Part shown: positions 24,912 to 35,265 of the stretch, one piece after another
How positions within the stretch are numbered: the stretch's first letter is position 1
Layout: every line of letters starts with the position of its first letter
From: Streptomyces cadmiisoli
Lineage (GTDB): Bacteria; Actinomycetota; Actinomycetes; Streptomycetales; Streptomycetaceae
DNA: 64,000 nt
Assembly: GCF_003261055.1 (NCBI RefSeq)
Contig: NZ_CP030073.1
Location: 6,448,001-6,512,000, forward strand
Reading direction: 5' to 3'
Program-made: the position numbers and the translations under genes
Notes under the pieces: model-generated
Told to the model about the DNA's origin: nothing
The model's database searches: none
What the model saw: only the letters and a program-made list of their open reading frames with translations

Positions 24912-25826
24912 ATGAGCGGATTCTGCGAGGGACGGGTCGTCGTCGTCACCGGAGCGGGGCGGGGGCTCGGCCGGGCCCACGCGCTCGCCTTCGCCGCCGA
25001 GGGCGCGCGGGTCGTGGTCAACGACCTCGGTGTCGCCCTGGACGGGGCGCGGGATGCCGAAAGCCCCGCCACGCGCGTGGTCGCGGAGATCCGGGCGGCA
25101 GGCGGCGAGGCCGTCGCGCACGCCGGGGACATCGCCACCGGCGAGGGCGCGGCGTCCCTGATCCGGGTGGCGCTGGAGACGTACGGCCGGCTCGACACCC
25201 TCGTCAACAACGCCGGATTCCTGCGCGACCGGATGCTGGTCAACCTCGACGAGGACGACTGGGACGCCGTCGTGCGCGTCCACCTCAAGGGCCACTTCCT
25301 GCCGCTGAAGCACGCGGCCGCGCACTGGCGGGCCGAGACCCGGGCAGGGCGGACCCCGGTCGCCCGGGTCGTCCACACGAGCAGCGGCGCCGGACTGCTC
25401 GGCTCCGTGGGACAGGGCAACTACAGTGCCGCCAAGGCCGGGATCGTGGCGCTGACGCTGGTCGCGGCGGCGGAGCTGGGGCGGTACGGAGTGCAGGTCA
25501 ACGCCATCGCGCCGGCCGCGCGCACCCGTATGACGGAGCGCACCTTCGCGACGGCCATGGCGGCACCCGACGACGGATTCGACGCCATGGCCCCGCGGAA
25601 CGTCTCGCCCCTGGTCGTCTGGCTCGGTTCGGCCGCCGGCGAGGGGGTCACCGGACAGGTCTTCGAGGTCGAGGGCGGCCGGATCGCGGTGATGGAGGGG
25701 TGGCGGCCCGGTCCCTCGGTGGACAAGTCGGCACGCTGGGCGCCGGCCGAACTGGACGCGGTGGTCGGCGAACTGCTCGCCGGGGCCCGGCCTCCGGGGC
25801 CGGTGTACGGCAGCCGGGGACACTGA
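24912..25826 (+). CDS. Short-chain dehydrogenase (Rv3548c-like)
   Basis: A 304-residue SDR with the classical cofactor fold VVVTGAGRGLGRAHALAFAA (about 9-28), a VVNDLG loop, NNAGFLRDRMLVNL and the active site TSSGAGLLGSVGQGNYSAAK (Ser, Tyr, Lys). The NDLG plus FLRD features are those of the multifunctional beta-oxidation-type SDRs that oxidise 3-hydroxyacyl-CoA. A C-terminal extension (EGWRPGPSVDKSARWAPAEL) also matches this group. ATG lies one base after the previous stop with GGAGG upstream, so the two SDRs form an operon. Within the KstR2-like block it probably oxidises a beta-hydroxy thioester after ring opening (inference). No other gene follows before a convergent metallopeptidase gene. 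Confidence 0.86.
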   Translation: MSGFCEGRVVVVTGAGRGLGRAHALAFAAEGARVVVNDLGVALDGARDAESPATRVVAEIRAAGGEAVAHAGDIATGEGAASLIRVALETYGRLDTLVNNAGFLRDRMLVNLDEDDWDAVVRVHLKGHFLPLKHAAAHWRAETRAGRTPVARVVHTSSGAGLLGSVGQGNYSAAKAGIVALTLVAAAELGRYGVQVNAIAPAARTRMTERTFATAMAAPDDGFDAMAPRNVSPLVVWLGSAAGEGVTGQVFEVEGGRIAVMEGWRPGPSVDKSARWAPAELDAVVGELLAGARPPGPVYGSRGH

Positions 25827-25902
25827 TCACGAGCCTGCGCCGAAACAGCCGCACAGCCCTGACGGCCCCACCGCGCTCCACGCCCCGCAGGCACCCCGAC
25901 CC

Positions 25903-27757
<1,855 letters not shown>

Positions 27758-28056
27758 TGCGGTTGTCGCGAACGGGAGCGGCACACCGGACGCCGTACCG
27801 CGGCGGTCCGGGAACCGCACGCCGGCGGCCCGTCCGACGGGCGGCCGTCCGGGTGCCGTGAGGCACCGAGTCGGGGGGACGACGGTCGTCCGTTTCGGGC
27901 GGCCGTTTCCGGCCGAACCGCGTGTAGCCGCCCGGCCGGGCAGGCGCGACGCCGCGCGTCCGCCCCCGGCGGTCGAGCGGGTTTGTCGCGCCGGAGCGGC
28001 CGACGCGCGGGATGTCCCGGTCGTCGTCCACCGGCCGCGCTGGCAGAATCCACGCC
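27758..28056. other. Gap after the trypsin gene, about 300 bp
   Basis: No gene supported. Two GC-rich self-complementary stretches (around 27828-27842 and 27800-27822) could end trypsin transcription, but neither is a clean hairpin. The promoter of the GNAT gene must lie in the last 100 bases. Confidence 0.4.
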
Positions 28057-28497
28057 GTGACCAGCGAACAGCGCCCCGCCGCCGCGCTGACGGTCGGCGG
28101 CAGGGACGAGGCCCTCGAGGACCGGCTCGAAGCGGAACTCACCGCCTTCAACGCCGCGGCGACCCGCACCGAGCGCCCCGAGGACATCTCCGTGCGCGTC
28201 ACCGACACCACCGGTGACCTGGTCGGCGGACTGACCGGATGGATCTGGGGCACCCTCGCCGGCGTCGAACTGCTGTGGGTGCGTGCGGACCAGCGGCACG
28301 CCGGCTGGGGGAGCAGGCTGATGACGGCCGCCGAGGACGAGGCCGTGCGCCGCGGCTGCACGGACCTGATCGTCTCCTCGTACACCTTCCAGGCCCCGGA
28401 CTTCTACGTCGGGCTCGGCTTCCGCGAGACCGGGCGGGTCCCCGGCGTCCCCGGCGGACACGAGGACGTCTACCTGCACAAGACCATCGGATCCTGA
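28057..28497 (+). CDS. GNAT family N-acetyltransferase
   Basis: A 146-residue acetyltransferase of the GNAT superfamily, which moves an acetyl group from acetyl-CoA to an amine. The acetyl-CoA pyrophosphate loop is seen in LWVRADQRHAGWGSRLMTAA (about 74-93, RHAGWGSRL), followed by GCTDLIVSSYTFQAPDFYVGLGF, the usual beta-5 strand and YxxLGF motif. Substrate unknown. GTG at 28057 is taken as start; no strong ribosome binding site precedes it. The chorismate mutase gene follows 60 bases later on the same strand. Nothing in the context narrows the acceptor. Confidence 0.85.
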   Translation: MTSEQRPAAALTVGGRDEALEDRLEAELTAFNAAATRTERPEDISVRVTDTTGDLVGGLTGWIWGTLAGVELLWVRADQRHAGWGSRLMTAAEDEAVRRGCTDLIVSSYTFQAPDFYVGLGFRETGRVPGVPGGHEDVYLHKTIGS

Positions 28498-28557
28498 ACC
28501 GGCCGCGCACACCGCCCCGCCCGGGCGCGCATCCGCCGCACCGTAGGGTGGGCGCCC

Positions 28558-28935
28558 ATGACCACCAGCAACACCGCCAGCGGTGACGTCGACCCGGCCG
28601 TGGGCGAGGAGCTCGCCCGGCTGCGCGACAGCATCGACAACATCGACGCCGCCGTCGTCCACATGCTCGCCGAGCGCTTCAAGGCCACCCAGCAGGTCGG
28701 ACACCTCAAGGCCGAGCACCGGCTGCCGCCCGCCGACCCGGCCCGCGAGGCACGGCAGATCGCCCGGCTGCGCTCTCTCGCCGAGAGCGCCAAACTCGAC
28801 CCCGCTTTCGCCGAGAAGTTCCTCAACTTCATCATCGCCGAGGTCATCCGGCACCACGAGAGCATCGCCGAGGACACCGGGAACAGCACACCGCCCGCGG
28901 CCGATCGACCTCCACTGGACGGCACGCGGGAGTGA
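28558..28935 (+). CDS. Chorismate mutase (AroQ class)
   Basis: A 125-residue all-helical chorismate mutase converting chorismate to prephenate for Phe and Tyr synthesis. The first helix LARLRDSIDNIDAAVVHMLA carries the active-site Arg and Asp pattern. The second has RFKATQQVGHLKAEHRLPPAD, with the Lys of the AroQ site, and the third ends FLNFIIAEVIRHHESI with the conserved Gln replaced by an Ala-Glu environment. It is a free-standing monofunctional form with no signal peptide, so cytoplasmic. ATG at 28558 begins directly after a GGGTGGGCGCCC stretch. It is likely to be co-transcribed with the GNAT gene (60-bp gap). The receiver gene begins 112 bases further on. Confidence 0.9.
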   Translation: MTTSNTASGDVDPAVGEELARLRDSIDNIDAAVVHMLAERFKATQQVGHLKAEHRLPPADPAREARQIARLRSLAESAKLDPAFAEKFLNFIIAEVIRHHESIAEDTGNSTPPAADRPPLDGTRE

Positions 28936-29047
28936 CAGCGGCGCCCGCACCGGGCATGCTGCGCTGTGCACTCCTTGTCAGCCGCCGAGCACTCCCCGTC
29001 AGCGGCTCGGGCACGGTCTGGTCGTCCACGCGGGAGGGAGGTCGGGC

Positions 29048-29620
29048 ATGCCGCCGGACGCCAAGATCCTCATCGTCGACGACCACGAGGACACCCTCTA
29101 CGCCCTGGAGAGCGCGCTGGCCCCGCTCGGATACCGGCTGGGCCGCGCCACCGGCGGCGACGAGGCCCTCAAACACGTGCTCCGCGGCCAGGTCGGCCTC
29201 CTGCTGCTCGATGTGCACATGCCCGGCGTCGGCGGTCTGGAGGTGGTGCGCTATCTGCGCCGCCTGGAGCAGACCCAGCACATCCCGGTCGTCCTGCTCA
29301 CCGGCTTCGGCCCCGACCACGAACTGACCTCCGCCGCCTTCGCGCTCGGCGTCGCCGACCTCGTCCTCAAACCCGTCGACCCCTGGGCGCTGCGCACCAA
29401 GGTCCGCTACCTCTACGACGCCCACCAGCGCCATCTGGCGCTGGAGCGGGAGGTGCGCGAACTGCGCGCCCTGATCGGGTCCCGCCCGGAGCCGCCCCGC
29501 GACCGCACGGCCCCGAACCGGCCCGGCGGCAGCGCGGCCCCGGACCCGCCCCGTCCCGGCGCCCGGGTCCCCGGCCAGCGCGAGGCCCCCGCCGCCACGC
29601 CCGCGCAGGACGCGACGTAG
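29048..29620 (+). CDS. Stand-alone response-regulator receiver protein with Pro-rich tail
   Basis: A 190-residue protein with one receiver domain (about 5-125). KILIVDDHEDT gives the acidic pocket, LLLDVHMPG the phosphorylated Asp (about residue 57), VVLLTGFG the Thr and LVLKPVDPW the Lys. After a short coiled helix (QRHLALEREVRELRAL), the last 45 residues are a Pro/Ala/Arg-rich disordered tail. There is no DNA-binding or enzyme domain, so it probably works by protein contacts, like CheY-type relays. ATG at 29048 has GGGAGG six bases upstream. No histidine kinase is nearby. The aminopeptidase N gene follows after 185 bases. Confidence 0.85.
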   Translation: MPPDAKILIVDDHEDTLYALESALAPLGYRLGRATGGDEALKHVLRGQVGLLLLDVHMPGVGGLEVVRYLRRLEQTQHIPVVLLTGFGPDHELTSAAFALGVADLVLKPVDPWALRTKVRYLYDAHQRHLALEREVRELRALIGSRPEPPRDRTAPNRPGGSAAPDPPRPGARVPGQREAPAATPAQDAT

Positions 29621-29805
29621 CACTGTGCCCTACGGCCCCCGCCGCCACCGTGCGGCCGGACACGTACGCCGGGCCCGTCGGGCCGCTCCCGTCCGCGTCG
29701 CGGCGCCCCCGGCGCACGTGCGGCGCACCGGAGCCGGGCCCGGTGCGCCGGGTCATGGCCGCCTCCCCTGTCCCGCCGCCAGGGGTATCGGGCAGCATGG
29801 CCCTC

Positions 29806-32298
29806 ATGTCCGTACTCATGCGCGACGAAGCGCAGACCCGTGCCAAGCTCCTCGACGTCCGCCGGTACACGATCGACCTCGATCTGACGACCGGGGACGA
29901 GACCTTCGGCTCCCTCACCGTGATCAGGTTCACCGTCCTCGCGGACCACGACGTCACGGACACCTTCGTCGAGCTCAAGCCCGCCGAGTTGCGCTCGGTC
30001 ACCCTCGACGGACAGCCCCTGGACCCGGAGACCCTGGACGGGAACCGGCTGCCGCTGCGGAACCTCGGCGCCGGCGAGCACGAACTGCGCGTCGACGCCG
30101 TCATGCGCTACTCGCACACCGGCGAGGGCATGCACCGCTTCACCGACCCCACCGACGGCGAGACCTACGTCTACACCCAGCTGTTCATGGATGACGTCCA
30201 GCGGGTGTTCGCCGCCTTCGACCAGCCCGACCTCAAGGCCGTCTTCGAACTGTCGGTCAGGGCCCCCGAGGGCTGGACCGTCCTCGCCAACGGCGTCACC
30301 GAGCACCTCGGCGAGGGCCGCTGGAAGGCCGCGCCCACCCCGCTGATCTCGACCTACCTCGTCGCCGTCGCCGCCGGTCCCTGGCACTCCGTGCGCACCG
30401 AGCACCGCGGCCTGCCCTTCGGCATCCACTGCCGCCGCTCCCTCGCCCCCCACCTGGACGCGGACGCCGACGAGATCCTGGAGATCACCCGGCAGTGCTA
30501 CGACCGGTACCACGAGAAGTTCGAGGAGCCGTACCCCTTCGACTCCTACGACCAGGCGTTCGTCCCCGAGTTCAACGCGGGCGCCATGGAGAACCCCGGC
30601 CTGGTCACCTTCCGCGACGAGTTCGTCTACCGCTCCGCCGTCACCGACACCGAACGGCAGACCCGCGCGATGGTCATCGCGCACGAGATGGCCCACATGT
30701 GGTTCGGCGACCTGGTCACCCTCAAGTGGTGGGACGACATCTGGCTGAACGAGTCCTTCGCCGAGTACATGGGCTACCAGACCCTCACCGAGGCGACCCG
30801 CTTCACGGACACCTGGACCGACTTCGGCGTCGTCCGCAAGGGCTGGGGCTACGACGCCGACCAGCGCCCCTCCACCCACCCCGTCGCCCCCGAAGCCGTC
30901 GACGACACCGCCGCCGCCCTGCTCAACTTCGACGGCATCTCCTACGCCAAGGGCGCCTCCGCCCTGCGCCAACTCGTCGCCTGGCTCGGCGAGAAGGACT
31001 TCCTGGCCGGCATCAACACCCACTTCACCCGGCACCGCTTCGGCAACGCCACCCTCGCCGACTTCATCGACTCCCTGGCCGGCGCCACCGACCGCGACGT
31101 CCACGCCTGGGCCGACGCCTGGCTGCGCACCACCGGCGTCGACACCCTCACCCCGCGCATCACCAACGGCGACCACGGCACCTGCGCCCTCACCGTCGAG
31201 CACACCGGCAGCCGCCCGCACCGCATCGCCGTCGGCCTCTACGACCAGGACGTCACCGACGAGGGCCGCCTCACCCTGCGCCGGCGCCTGGACCTCGACG
31301 TCCCGCAGACCGACAGCCACCCCATCGGCAAGCGCCCCGCGCTGCTGGTGCTCAACGACGGCGACCTCACCTACGCGAAGGTCCGCTTCGACCCGGAGTC
31401 CTTCCGCACCGTCCGCGCCGCGCTGTCCGGCCTGCCCGAACCCCTCACCCGCGCGGTCGTGTGGAACGCGCTGCGCGACGCGGTCCGCGACGGCGAACTC
31501 CCGCCCGCGACCCATCTGGAGATCGCCCGCGCCCACCTGCCGCGCGAGACGGACCTCGCCCTCGTCCAGGGAGTCCTCGGCTTCGCCATCACCCAGGTCG
31601 CCGACCGCTACCTCGCCCCCGACGAGCGCCCCGCAGCCCTGGCCACCCTCTCCGCCCTCTGCCGCGACCTGCTGCGCCGCACCGAGGACGGCGACAACCC
31701 GGGCCTGCGGCTGCTCGCCGTGCGCCACTACATCGACGTCGCCGCCCACCCCGACACCATCGCGGCCTGGCTCGCCGAGGGGACCGTCCCCGGCGGGCCC
31801 GAACTCGACCCCGAGCTGCGCTGGCGGGTCCTCGGCCGGCTCGCCGTCCTCGGCGCCGTCGACGAGGCCGCCGTCGCCGCCGAACTGCGGCGCGACCCCA
31901 GCGCCACCGGCCAGGAGGGCGCCGCCCGCTGCCGTGCCGCACTGCCCGACCCGGAGGCCAAGCGCGCCGCCTGGGAAGCGATGTTCACCACCGACGACCT
32001 GTCGAACTACCTGTTCACCGCCACCGCCCGCGGCTTCTGGCAGCCCGAACAGGCCGATCTCGTCCGGAAGTACGTACCGCGCTACTTCGAGGACGCGGTG
32101 GCCGTGGCCGCCCGCCGCGGCCCCGCCATCGCCGAGGCCGCGGGCCGCTGGGCCTTCCCCGTGCACGCCGTCGACACCGAGACCCTGCGCACGGGCGAGG
32201 AGTGCCTGCGCGACGGCGGCCCGATCCCGGCCCTGCGCCGCAAACTGGTCGACCAACTGGACGATCTGGCACGGGCCCTGCGGGTGCGGCAGGCGTAA
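29806..32298 (+). CDS. pepN: Aminopeptidase N (M1 family)
   Basis: A cytoplasmic zinc aminopeptidase of about 830 residues that removes N-terminal residues from peptides. The substrate motif GAMENPGLVTF and the zinc site HEMAHMWFGDLV, followed 18 residues later by NESFAEY, are intact. The catalytic Tyr region and an ERAP1-like C-terminal helical domain (about 520-830) complete the M1 architecture. ATG codons at 29797, 29806 and 29818 are all in frame, none with a strong ribosome binding site. I chose 29806 (MSVLMRDEAQTRAKLLDV) from the known Streptomyces PepN start as I remember it. Probably monocistronic. Confidence 0.94.
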   Translation: MSVLMRDEAQTRAKLLDVRRYTIDLDLTTGDETFGSLTVIRFTVLADHDVTDTFVELKPAELRSVTLDGQPLDPETLDGNRLPLRNLGAGEHELRVDAVMRYSHTGEGMHRFTDPTDGETYVYTQLFMDDVQRVFAAFDQPDLKAVFELSVRAPEGWTVLANGVTEHLGEGRWKAAPTPLISTYLVAVAAGPWHSVRTEHRGLPFGIHCRRSLAPHLDADADEILEITRQCYDRYHEKFEEPYPFDSYDQAFVPEFNAGAMENPGLVTFRDEFVYRSAVTDTERQTRAMVIAHEMAHMWFGDLVTLKWWDDIWLNESFAEYMGYQTLTEATRFTDTWTDFGVVRKGWGYDADQRPSTHPVAPEAVDDTAAALLNFDGISYAKGASALRQLVAWLGEKDFLAGINTHFTRHRFGNATLADFIDSLAGATDRDVHAWADAWLRTTGVDTLTPRITNGDHGTCALTVEHTGSRPHRIAVGLYDQDVTDEGRLTLRRRLDLDVPQTDSHPIGKRPALLVLNDGDLTYAKVRFDPESFRTVRAALSGLPEPLTRAVVWNALRDAVRDGELPPATHLEIARAHLPRETDLALVQGVLGFAITQVADRYLAPDERPAALATLSALCRDLLRRTEDGDNPGLRLLAVRHYIDVAAHPDTIAAWLAEGTVPGGPELDPELRWRVLGRLAVLGAVDEAAVAAELRRDPSATGQEGAARCRAALPDPEAKRAAWEAMFTTDDLSNYLFTATARGFWQPEQADLVRKYVPRYFEDAVAVAARRGPAIAEAAGRWAFPVHAVDTETLRTGEECLRDGGPIPALRRKLVDQLDDLARALRVRQA

Positions 32299-32427
32299 CG
32301 GCCGCCGCCCCCACGGCACGGGTGGCGGACCCGGCTCCGCCACCCGACGCCACCCCCGTACCCCCTTTCGGGTGCTGCTCCCCGGACCTTTCCGACGCCC
32401 GGGCCCGTTCGCGTACAAGCTGGAAGC

Positions 32428-33786
32428 ATGCGCACGCCGCCCCTCGCCTCAGGCCCCGAAGGCCCCGGCGCGCTGGGGCCGTTGCTGGACACCGTCCTAG
32501 ACGCCCTCCAGCAGGGCGCACGGGCACGCGGCGGACCGCTGCCCGCGGGCGGACCCGACGCCGTCACCGAACGGATCCGGGAGGCCCTCGGCGACGTCCT
32601 GCCCGACAAGGGCGACCGGCACGCCCTGCACGTCCTCGTCCGCGCCTTCGCACAGGGCGCCGCCGACCCCGCGGACCCCCGGTGCGCCGCCCACCTGCAC
32701 TGCCCGCCCCTCGCCGTCGCCACCGCCGCCGACCTCGCCGCGAACGTCCTCAACCCCTCCCTCGACTCCTGGGACCAGGCCCCGGCCGCCACCGCGCTGG
32801 AGACCCTGGTGACCGGCGCCCTCGCCCGCGAGGCCGGCGCCGCCGACGCCCTCGTCACCACCGGCGGCACCGAGTCCAACCAGCTCGCCCTGCTGCTGGC
32901 CCGCGAGACCCGCGGCGCCGGCCTACGGCTCGTCCACGCCGAGAACGCCCACCACTCCCTCGGCCGCGCCGCCTGGCTGCTGGGCCTGCCCGACCCCGTC
33001 GTACTGCCCGCCCCCGCCGGCACCCTCGACCCCGCCGCCCTCGACGAGGCCCTCACCGACCTGCCCGGCCCCCTCCTCGTCGCCGCCACCGCCGGCACCA
33101 CCGACGCCGGACTGATTGACCCGCTGCCCGAGATCGCCGACCGCTGCCGCGCCCACGGCGCCCGACTGCACATCGACGCCGCCTACGGCGGCGGACTCCT
33201 GTTCAGCACCCGCCACCGCGCCGCACTCGCCGGCCTCGAAGCCGCCGACACCGTCACCCTCGACCTGCACAAACTCGGCTGGCAGCCGATCGCCGCCGGC
33301 CTGCTCACCGTCCGGGACGCCCACGACCTCACCGTCCTGCACCAGCGCGCCGACTACCTCAACGCCGCCGACGACACCGAAGCCGGACTGCCCGACCTGC
33401 TCGGCCGCTCCCTGCGCACCACCCGCCGCGCGGACATCCTCAAGATCGCCGTCACGCTCAGGACGCTCGGCCGCGACGGACTCGCCGCCCTCGTCGACCA
33501 GGTCTGCGCGACCGCCCGCGAGTTCGCCCGCCTCGTCGACACCCACCCCGCCTTCGAACTCCACGACCGGCCCACCATCAGCACCGTCCTGTTCCGCCCC
33601 GCCGACGCCACCGACGACACCGTGGCCGCCGTGCGCCGCCGGCTCCTCACCGACGGCCACGCCGTCCTCGGCCGGGCCCGGCTGGACGGACGGCTCTGGC
33701 TCAAGGCCACCCTCCTCAACCCCCGCACCAGGCCCGAAGACCTGGCCGCCCTCCTCGAACTGGTGGAAGGAAACACCCCCCGATGA
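32428..33786 (+). CDS. PLP-dependent amino acid decarboxylase (DesA/group II type)
   Basis: A 452-residue group II decarboxylase. The PLP lysine is K282 in LDLHKLGWQP; H176 (ENAHHSLGR) stacks on the cofactor and D250 (LHIDAAYGGG) binds its ring nitrogen. The family decarboxylates aromatic acids, glutamate, diaminobutyrate, or lysine/ornithine (DesA). Coupling through an ATGA overlap to an N-hydroxylase of the lysine/ornithine type favours lysine or ornithine, giving cadaverine or putrescine, as in desferrioxamine synthesis (inference). The usual downstream desC and desD genes are missing. No iron box was found in the 129 bp upstream. Substrate is not certain. Confidence 0.85.
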   Translation: MRTPPLASGPEGPGALGPLLDTVLDALQQGARARGGPLPAGGPDAVTERIREALGDVLPDKGDRHALHVLVRAFAQGAADPADPRCAAHLHCPPLAVATAADLAANVLNPSLDSWDQAPAATALETLVTGALAREAGAADALVTTGGTESNQLALLLARETRGAGLRLVHAENAHHSLGRAAWLLGLPDPVVLPAPAGTLDPAALDEALTDLPGPLLVAATAGTTDAGLIDPLPEIADRCRAHGARLHIDAAYGGGLLFSTRHRAALAGLEAADTVTLDLHKLGWQPIAAGLLTVRDAHDLTVLHQRADYLNAADDTEAGLPDLLGRSLRTTRRADILKIAVTLRTLGRDGLAALVDQVCATAREFARLVDTHPAFELHDRPTISTVLFRPADATDDTVAAVRRRLLTDGHAVLGRARLDGRLWLKATLLNPRTRPEDLAALLELVEGNTPR

Positions 33787-35210
33787 CCCGCCCCGCCATC
33801 CCCCACACCCCGCACGACGAGACCCAGGCCCCCCGCGACCTGGTCGGCATCGGCATCGGCCCCTTCAACCTCTCCCTCGCCGCCCTCGCGCACCCCCTCG
33901 CCGAACTCGACGCCGTCTTCTACGAACAGCGCCCCACCTTCGACTGGCACCCCGGACTGCTCATCGACGGCGCCACCATCCAGGTGCCGTTCCTCGCCGA
34001 CCTCGTCACCCTCGCCGACCCCGCCAGCCCCTGGTCCTTCCTCAACTACCTCAAGACCCGGGACCGCCTCTTCCCGTTCTACTTCGCCCAGCAGTTCCAC
34101 ATCCAGCGCGCCGAGTACGACGCCTACTGCCGCTGGGTCGCCGAGAACCTCCCCGGACTCCACTTCCGCCACCAGGTCGACGCCGTCCGCTGGAACCCCG
34201 AACGCGACGTCTTCGAAGTCGACTTCACCCGCCTCGACGCCGACGGAGAAGCCGAGTCCCTCGGCCGGACACACACCAGGAACGTCGTCCTCGGCATCGG
34301 CACCGAACCCCACGTCCCCGACCCCCTGCGCCCCCTCGTCGACGCACCCGGCGTACCCGTGCTCCACGCCGCCGACTACCTCGCCCACCGCGACACCCTG
34401 CTCGCCGCCGAACACGTCACCGTCATCGGCTCAGGACAGTCCGGCGCCGAGATCTTCCTCGACCTGCTGCGCCACCGCCCGCACGGCCGCGAGCAACTGC
34501 ACTGGCTCGGCCGCACCGAGTCCTTCGCGCCGATGGAGTACTCCAAACTCGGCCTGGAGCACTTCACCCCCGACTACACGCGCTACTTCCACGCGCTCGC
34601 CGAACCCGTCCGCGACACACTGGTCACCGCGCAGTGGCAGCTCCACAAGGGCATCGACGCCGGCACCATCGCCGCCGTCCACGACGAGCTCTACCGCCGC
34701 ACCCTGCACGGCGGCTGGCCCGACGCGGTCCTCACCCCCGGCGTCCGCGTCCGCACCGCCGGCCGCATCGCCACCTCCAAGATCGAACTCCACGTGGAAC
34801 ACACCCAGCAGGGCACCCGCTCCCGGCTCACCACCGACGCCGTCGTCCTCGCCACCGGCTACCGTGAACGCCCCCTCACCCGCCTCCTCGCCGGCCTCGA
34901 CCCCTACCTGCGCCGCGACAGCCACGACCGGCCCCGCCTCGACGAGGAGTTCCGCCTCCTCCTCGACCCCTCCGTCACCGGCTCGATCCACGTCCAGAAC
35001 ACCGAACTGCACACCCACGGCGTCGGCACCCCCGACCTCGGCCTCGCCGCCTGGCGCAGCGCCACCATCCTCAACGCGCTGACCGGCAAGCAGCCCTACC
35101 CCCTGCCGCACCGCACCGCGTTCACCACCTTCGGCCTGGAACAGCACCCGTCCCAGCTCCCGTCCGCACGCCGGCCGAGGACGCTCACCCCCCTGGCGGA
35201 CGGGATCTGA
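33783..35210 (+). CDS. Lysine/ornithine (or diamine) N-hydroxylase, DesB/IucD type
   Basis: A 475-residue FAD and NADPH dependent N-monooxygenase. LVGIGIGPFNLSLAALA (about 20-36) is the FAD-binding signature of the siderophore hydroxylases. The NADPH fold is VTVIGSGQSGAEIFLDL (about 212-228), and TDAVVLATGYRERPL carries the ATGY motif. WHPGLLIDGATIQVPFLADL (about 57-76) is typical of lysine and cadaverine hydroxylases. It would convert a primary amine to a hydroxylamine for a hydroxamate. ATG overlaps the decarboxylase stop, so product and substrate enzymes are made together. Acyltransferase and NIS synthetase genes are absent nearby. Confidence 0.9.
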   Translation: MTRPAIPHTPHDETQAPRDLVGIGIGPFNLSLAALAHPLAELDAVFYEQRPTFDWHPGLLIDGATIQVPFLADLVTLADPASPWSFLNYLKTRDRLFPFYFAQQFHIQRAEYDAYCRWVAENLPGLHFRHQVDAVRWNPERDVFEVDFTRLDADGEAESLGRTHTRNVVLGIGTEPHVPDPLRPLVDAPGVPVLHAADYLAHRDTLLAAEHVTVIGSGQSGAEIFLDLLRHRPHGREQLHWLGRTESFAPMEYSKLGLEHFTPDYTRYFHALAEPVRDTLVTAQWQLHKGIDAGTIAAVHDELYRRTLHGGWPDAVLTPGVRVRTAGRIATSKIELHVEHTQQGTRSRLTTDAVVLATGYRERPLTRLLAGLDPYLRRDSHDRPRLDEEFRLLLDPSVTGSIHVQNTELHTHGVGTPDLGLAAWRSATILNALTGKQPYPLPHRTAFTTFGLEQHPSQLPSARRPRTLTPLADGI

Positions 35211-35225
35211 GCCGCACCGCACGGC

Positions 35226-35265
35226 ACCCCGGTGCTCTACTCCCGCGGCACTAGAACACCGGGGT
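35226..35265. terminator. Shared terminator between the N-hydroxylase and 5'-nucleotidase genes
   Basis: ACCCCGGTG (35226-35234) and CACCGGGGT (35257-35265) are perfect complements around a 22-base loop. The right arm covers the end of the convergent 5'-nucleotidase gene. Confidence 0.65.

Noticed and set aside
27828..27842. GCCCGTC/GACGGGC hairpin as trypsin terminator
   Set aside because: The loop would be one base; a longer alternative pairing is weak, so it is not listed as a terminator.
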